Assembly: GCA_021029095.1 (NCBI GenBank)
Contig: JAJOHG010000246.1
Span: 1-37,962, forward strand
Source of the DNA: Phellopilus nigrolimitatus
Lineage: Eukaryota > Basidiomycota > Agaricomycetes > Hymenochaetales > Hymenochaetaceae
Reading direction: 5' to 3'
Length of the DNA stretch: 37,962 bases
How positions within the stretch are numbered: the first letter of the stretch is position 1; each line of letters starts with the position of its first letter. The position numbers and the translations under genes were made by a program. The notes beneath the pieces were generated by a model. The model ran no database searches and was not told the origin of the DNA. It saw only the letters and a list, made by a program, of their open reading frames with translations. Positions 33,303 to 37,962 of this stretch are shown in pieces.

Positions 33303-34305
33303 ATGGCAGCGAAGCTCTCCCTGCATTTCTCTCACGCACTCAATTTGGATCCCGACGACATCCATGATATCAGCCTACAGAATGTCGATGCTAATATCGC
33401 GCACGCGGAAGACTTGTACCGTGCGACTGTAACGGAGGTTCTGTTAGAGTGGGATAGCTATACATACTACCGCGCGACACTTGCCTCTCATTCGACGCGC
33501 CGTACAGTCATGCTCATCTTCTGCACGGCTTTACCTTATATTGGCACTCTCACGGAGGAGTACGAGGATTATCAGGCGCGTCTCAAGGCTCTACAAAATG
33601 CTCAGGTCATTCCGGAGTGTCTTGGCTTCTACGAGGGCGAGGATGCGGAAGGCGACGACGTGCGCTGCGTGCTGTTCGAGGATTGCGGCAATTATGTCGA
33701 CGACGATATCAGTGATCTGTCTCAGGACCAGAAGTGTGTGCTTTTTTCGCAGTTGTGTCCTCATAACCATGGCCTAACCAGCATCCTTTCTGTTTTTAAA
33801 GAGTCGAGTTAATGAACGTTTTCACAAAAGTGCACCGCCTGGGCTTCGATTTCGCCGACATCTCCAAGTACAATGTCCTCCTAAACGAAGCGGGTGCGTT
33901 CCGACTTATCAATATATCCTTCGACGACCTCTGCAAACACAACTGTCAATGGAAGGGCGACTGGAAAGAATACGCAGGGAAGGTGTGCCCAGTTACCAAT
34001 ACCTTGAAGTGCCAATCAATGTATACGTGGTCTAGACTCATAGACTTCTGGCGCCCAGGTACATTACTTATAAATAGCTATACAAAACCGACATCTCTAG
34101 CTTACCTCCCACCATCGCGACAGATTATCCGAACGTCAGGATCTACGACTGGGAAGAACGCATCCAGAATCCTGACGACCCGGAGTACCCGCGCCAGAAG
34201 GTCATAAAGGCGCTCCTCCCGCGACTCTACTACGATCACCCCGTTAACAAGGACATCCTGCTCGCGTGGCTGAAGAAGGCAAAGAAGAGAACGTCGGTGG
34301 TGTGA
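33303..34305 (+). CDS. Kinase-fold protein with degenerate catalytic residues
   Basis: Exons 33303-33754, 33802-34058 and 34124-34305 join in phase to 296 residues. It resembles small basidiomycete kinase-like proteins: N-lobe with TLTEEYEDYQARLKALQNAQ (alpha-C) and hinge CVLFEDCG (122-129), and C-lobe with LGFDFADISKYNVLLNEAGA and FRLINIS. Compared with active relatives, the beta-3 Lys is Ile72 (VMLIF). The HGD of the catalytic loop is FAD (168-170; Asp170 and Asn175 remain). The metal-binding Asp of the DF motif is Asn188. It is therefore probably a pseudokinase, unless the fold differs. A different frame overlapping its 3' end stays open to 34463. The gene is divergent from the PD-(D/E)XK gene. 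Confidence 0.72.
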
Positions 34306-34734
34306 ATGGACCGTCTGTCGAGGATTACAAGACGAACATACCGTATTTTCCGGTCACGCTGGACAAGGTCTTGACGCGGAAGACGTTGGGACACGAGGAT
34401 GTGTATACGCGGCGTGATGGCTGGGATGACGTTGAGGAGGACTCTCTGGAGGACTCGGAGTGAGCAGGGAGACGACCAGGGATGATATTTAAATATCTGG
34501 TTTACCGCAAGTATATCGGAATATACAGATGTGAGAATCCCTTCGCGAAGATTTCTGCGAACGTTTTGTATACCGTTTTCTTTACGCTAGATATTCTAGC
34601 GTGAGATTTGAAAACCAATTGCTGAATTTATTTATTTATCTTGGAGTCCACAGGGAGAAGCATAAAACTACCAATCAATAAGTGCCCTACGGAAGTGAAG
34701 TACCGTACAGATGCGATGACTCGGATTGAATGCA
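34306..34734 (+). other. 3' flank with an open alternative C-terminal frame
   Basis: Another frame running from about 34266 to the stop at 34463 is open and acidic (VDDVEEDSLEDSE-like end, with PSVEDYKTNIPYFPVTLDKV). It looks like a real C-terminal tail that was cut off when a one-base change near 34266 created the present stop at 34303-34305. A polyadenylation-type AT-rich stretch follows. Confidence 0.35.
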
Positions 34735-34792
34735 AAACACGCGGCTATGCGCGTTCAATCTATTGCATCTGCATCCGAGCGACAGTGCGCGA
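34735..34792 (-). repeat. Inverted repeat Y, right copy
   Basis: Reverse complement of the segment at 26973-27030. It lies downstream of the 33 kb kinase gene here, whereas the left copy lies directly upstream of the kinase promoter. The kinase unit and the X-Y unit are therefore in different relative orientation at the two sites. Confidence 0.5.
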
Positions 34793-34857
34793 TCCGTTGA
34801 CTGTGAGGGCATCTGCTGAATCAGCATACTGGGTGACGTCATCCAGACCGACAGCAC

Positions 34858-35165
34858 GACGAGGAGGCGCAAACAACGGCGGACTCAGTTTTGCTGATGA
34901 TGGACAAGACGCTTCGAATTTGCGTGTGCGCCGAGTCCCTCTATTTTTCCTTTTCTTTCTACCGCACTCATGCGCCATAGCATGGCACAGCAGCGATGCC
35001 CGACATGGCGAACACCTTGGCAACCAAGGTATGCGCTCTGCGCCAAACCTCGCGCTGACGACCATACCCACCACGGACAAGGGTGCCAATGCGCTTGACA
35101 ACGGATGAACAGCGCAGGAAGGGACCATCGAAAACAATGCGATGAGAGAATTTGGAAGGCGGACA
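34858..35165 (-). repeat. Inverted repeat X, right copy
   Basis: Reverse complement of the unit at 26105-26510, including a 20-base identical word at 34858-34877. Similarity extends through the GAACAGCGCAGGAAGG word at about 35108-35123 and some bases beyond. No gene is recognised inside it. Confidence 0.6.
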
Positions 35166-36060
35166 CACTGGGAAGGGCCATCTGCGGGGCGAGCGAGCGC
35201 GAGAAGAAGCAGTGCGTGCGCCCTCCGAACGCAAAACAACCGTCCGTCTCCTAGTACGTGCGCATCATCTGCGCGGCACCGCTCGACGGCGACAGGGCCG
35301 TCTCATAGCATCGGCATCGACGGGTCGCACGATGGCTCGCGCACCAACGGCGTGCCGCGGGGTTCCCCGCCCGCGTCTGCGGCAGGTGCGTTGGCTCGTC
35401 TAGGGGCCGACGTAGATTCTTCGGGCGAAGCGCATGCTCATGCGAGGTCTGGCCGGTACGCGGCGCTCCAGCGGCCGAACCATCGCGGTGAGCTCTGCTT
35501 TTCGAGAAGAGTAGCACGAAGCGACGGCTGATGCGTATAAGCAGCGACGGTCCAGACGCCGGGAGCGCGCAGCATATCTATCCAATCACGTAATCATTCT
35601 CGATCCTGCGCGGCGGGAAGCCGGATCGGAGAGCGAAGCAGCGCGTCGATGACTCTGCGGCACTGCGTGACTTACCTTGAGGTGCGTTCTCGGCTGCTCT
35701 AGTGGCTCCTTTGTGGTTCAACGTACTAACGATAACATTTCTCTCGATGGCGGGTATACATACTGCGCGGCTGTCTCTTCTCGTGCGACCCGCCCGCCCG
35801 CACCCCACACAATTCTCTAGTTGGCCGGCCTTCGCGTCTCGAACTCGCCGCCCGCGCCTCAGAATGAGGCATTCAGTGCTAGGCGTCCCGGCGCACCTCT
35901 GCACCCCACGAAGGGCGCCCGTCGCACGCCGCGCCTAGCGCAAGGAGGAGGCATTCGAGCGCGTGGGTGCGCCGCCTCTCGGCCGTTTCATTCCCTGGTT
36001 CTTTTTCCAGCCGGCTGGCGTTTCACGGAGCGCGGACACGTACATCATCTTGTGGAAGAC
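35166..36060. other. GC-rich region without a recognised gene
   Basis: Overlapping open frames on both strands (for example 35142-35531 + and 35578-35904 -) have no recognisable motif. The plus frame around 35290-35490 has an Ala/Gly/Ser/His-rich composition and ends near a GTGAGC donor-like word. It could be an exon of an unknown or dead gene. Confidence 0.3.
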
Positions 36061-36063
36061 GCG

Positions 36064-36083
36064 GCGAGCGAGCGAGCGAGCGA
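36064..36083 (+). repeat. GCGA tetranucleotide microsatellite
   Basis: Five GCGA units in a row lie directly upstream of the right karyopherin relic. Confidence 0.85.
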
Positions 36084-36087
36084 GGCG

Positions 36088-36975
36088 TCAAAATGAGCTT
36101 GCTCTTATTCGGTGCGATGAGGCGTGTTTCTCGCGAGGAGTTCGCGCCGTGTCTCCCGACAGTCGTTTTGGCTCTCATCAACAGTCTCTATCGGGATGAG
36201 CACGGCGAATGTTGACCTCTGTGAGTCGCACTTTTTCGTCCTATTCTTTCCGGAGATGCTGACGAACATTCTGCAGTCACTTCCAGTGAGGGCTGCTCAG
36301 CTCTTCTCGGCGGGCGTGTCCGCATCGACTCCCATCACTGTCGAGAGCTGTAATCTGTCTGGAAACGTTGACATCGACCGTGTGCAGTCGCTCAACGCGG
36401 AGAATATGCTCGAGTTCAACTCTGTCATTACAGTCGAACGGAGATTGAGGTCGACTTGTTCGCAAGCGCAAGCCGCCACTTTCCTGCCGTTCGTGGAACA
36501 GTCGGCACTTGAGCTCTTTGGACTGCTGACACACTACTCCAAGGATACTCGCAAGAGCGCGCCGGGAGTCTGCTTGGGCTGTGGTCATAATCTCGGGCGT
36601 GAAGACCTATTCGATCTACAGTTCTCGGATGAAGATGCGGATGTTGACAACAATGCCGATTTCGGTGCCAGCCTCTATTTTGCCCAACTCTGTTCCGGCC
36701 AAGTACAACACTCGCGACAATGCTGCCGGTGCTGTCGTGCGCATGATCGTGCGCAACGCTGCCGTCATATCATTCGTTGATATGTTACCGCCCATCATCG
36801 GCGCGCTGCCGTTGAATACCTCGAGAACCGGCCCAAGTTCCACCCGCTGTTCCTCTTGTTTTGCATGCGGCCTCGCGTGCTCATCCAGGACGAAGAGGCG
36901 CAGGTTGACGAAGCGATTCTTGTTTTTCTAACACTGCCCTTGACATTGATCCTCCCGCCGTACGCCGATTGAATA
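36088..36975 (+). pseudogene. Importin-4/Kap123 karyopherin beta pseudogene, right copy
   Basis: The plus strand starts in mid-protein with LLLFGAMRRVSREEFAPCLP and VVLALINSLYRDEHGE (about 36094-36204). It continues with PITVESCNLSGNVDI, AENMLEFNSVITVERRL, ATFLPFVEQSALELFGLLTH and YSKDTRKSA (to about 36565). After a deletion also present in the left copy it reads FDLQFSDEDADVDNNADF, RDNAAGAVVRMIVRNAAV and VEYLENRPKFHPLFLLF (to about 36870), ending near 36970. Several frame changes and stops are present. It lacks the N-terminal half found in the left copy. Confidence 0.85.
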
Positions 36976-37009
36976 TCTCTCTCCTGCGTGTCCGCAACGT
37001 CCGGAAGCC

Positions 37010-37250
37010 TCCTGCTCACTCTTGTCTGTTTTCTCACCCGTCTTCTTGCACATTCGACGCCCTCTGGTTTCATTTCACCCACTCTCGCGTCCCTTTTCGG
37101 TCGTTATTATTTGGACTACCGGTGACGAGCTTTCTACATACGCAGCCTACCTACGGACCACCCACGCCGGCGAGCATCCCTTGCTATCGTATGTGCGTCT
37201 GCAAGTTGTTTGAAGCGCTTGCTTCGCATTTCCGGTCACCAGAATGACGG
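37010..37250 (+). pseudogene. Probable Msb1/Mug8 (DUF1708) fragment, right copy
   Basis: Reading LLTLVCFLTRLLAHSTPSG, PTLASLFGRYY and later frames, this is the inverted partner of 27528-27790. The nucleotide match is clear: CTCACCCGTCTTCTTGCACA and CTATCGTATGT words are shared. It has internal frame changes. Assignment to the Msb1/Mug8 domain is tentative. Confidence 0.4.
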
Positions 37251-37718
37251 CCTGTGACGCATAGCGTCTAGACGACGTCTCCAAGATTGGGGTTTGAGTC
37301 GACAGTCTTACGTTTTTCGTGCTACTAAGCCTTCCTCTTAAACTCTCCGTTGAGGGCTGCTCTGTTTCGACCAACTGAAGTCTGGTAGACGTTAAGATGG
37401 TCTCGACCTCCAAATTAGTCACAGGATAGAAGTTATAGCTACGTATCAGAGCGCTTCGCGCCTCAGTAGTGAACGTGCTATGGCGATGCACCATTACATG
37501 TAATGTCTTTACACGTACGCGACCTACACAGTATCGAAGCAGCAAACTTCGAAACACAATCGGGAGAGAGCGATCACCAATATGACTATATATAAACCTC
37601 GAGACTCATATCACAGACACATAACAGACTCGAACTTCCGAAAATCTTACATAAGAACGCGATATGGTTAGATAAAAGAACGTGTGTGCTCGTGAACGTC
37701 TTCTTTACCTTCATCACC
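37251..37718. other. Region before the right-edge kinase-like gene
   Basis: No gene recognised up to the promoter. A clear TATA box TATATATAAA lies at 37587-37596, about 125 bases upstream of the ATG at 37719. Confidence 0.45.
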
Positions 37719-37962
37719 ATGCTAGAGCAGAATCTGACCATCTCCCTCAAGAAATATCCTTATCCTAATGAGGAGACGGACTACACATTCCTCAATACAA
37801 TCGCAGAAGCTCCTCCGGGCTCCATTCACATGGATATTTCAACAATCCTTAGCAGGACACGCGATATGGAATATACCGTTTATCGCGCTCCTCTTGGAGA
37901 CCAATGCGTCATAGTCAAACTCTATGTCGGCGAAGATGCAATGACTGATCTCGAAAAAGCAG
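37719..37962 (+). CDS. Kinase-like protein, N-terminal part, cut by window edge
   Basis: ATG 37719, in the context ATCACCATGC, opens a frame that is uninterrupted for 81 codons to the window end. After a 50-residue N-terminal extension comes MEYTVYRAPLGDQ, then VIVKLYVGEDAMTDLEKA, which fits beta-2, the beta-3 strand with its Lys, and the start of alpha-C of a kinase N-lobe. The segment resembles the broken copy at 17.2-17.5 kb more than the 33 kb gene, because both keep the beta-3 Lys. Only the N-terminus is in the window, so completeness and activity cannot be judged. Confidence 0.6.
   Translation, partial: MLEQNLTISLKKYPYPNEETDYTFLNTIAEAPPGSIHMDISTILSRTRDMEYTVYRAPLGDQCVIVKLYVGEDAMTDLEKA

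Overview
The window looks like nuclear DNA of an agaricomycete (Basidiomycota), probably a wood- or litter-decay species. Genes are split by many short GT..AG introns of about 45-105 bases. Several families are typical of these fungi: a DUF6534 seven-helix protein, secreted aldose 1-epimerases, a TPR/F-box/LRR protein, fasciclin, a Zn2Cys6 regulator and small kinase-like proteins. No bacterial operon, rRNA, convincing tRNA, CRISPR array or transposase is visible. All gene models were spliced by eye; exon phases were checked by counting.

Left part (0-19.4 kb), mostly intact genes. A 12-exon DUF6534 membrane protein (323-2143, +) has two apparent one-base frame breaks. An OXR1-type TLDc protein (4436-5741, +) follows, with a partial tandem duplication of its N-terminal region in front. 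Two tandem secreted galactose mutarotase/aldose 1-epimerase paralogues (6845-8572 and 10331-12170, +) have identical lengths in all 11 exons. A decayed TPR/F-box/LRR gene lies between them and a decayed fasciclin gene after the second. A nine-exon Zn2Cys6 transcription factor lies on the minus strand (13905-16212). A broken kinase-like copy follows (about 17.16-17.48 kb, -), then an intact zinc alcohol dehydrogenase (18045-19406, +).

Right part (19.4-38 kb), mostly gene relics and duplicated blocks. It holds an unrecognised ORF, a possible small membrane protein, and an Argonaute pseudogene with part of PAZ and a gutted Piwi domain (about 22.5-24.0 kb). Two inverted copies of an importin-4/Kap123 karyopherin pseudogene (27.97-29.9 kb, -; 36.09-36.97 kb, +) are each linked to a probable Msb1/Mug8 (DUF1708) fragment. 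Kinase-like copies lie at 27.1, 33.3 and 37.7 kb, and there are shorter inverted repeats.

The two intact genes in this half form a divergent pair: a PD-(D/E)XK nuclease-fold protein (31565-32689, -) and a kinase-fold protein whose catalytic residues are nearly all replaced (33303-34305, +). Their ATGs are 614 bases apart and each has a TATA-like box about 45-50 bases upstream. This pair is the best candidate for something undescribed. A third kinase-like gene, with its beta-3 lysine present, starts at 37719 and runs off the right edge.

Functional links are limited. The mutarotases (sugar anomer conversion outside the cell), the alcohol dehydrogenase (fermentation) and the regulator could all serve carbon metabolism, and carbon-catabolite motifs lie upstream of the second mutarotase; this is inference only.
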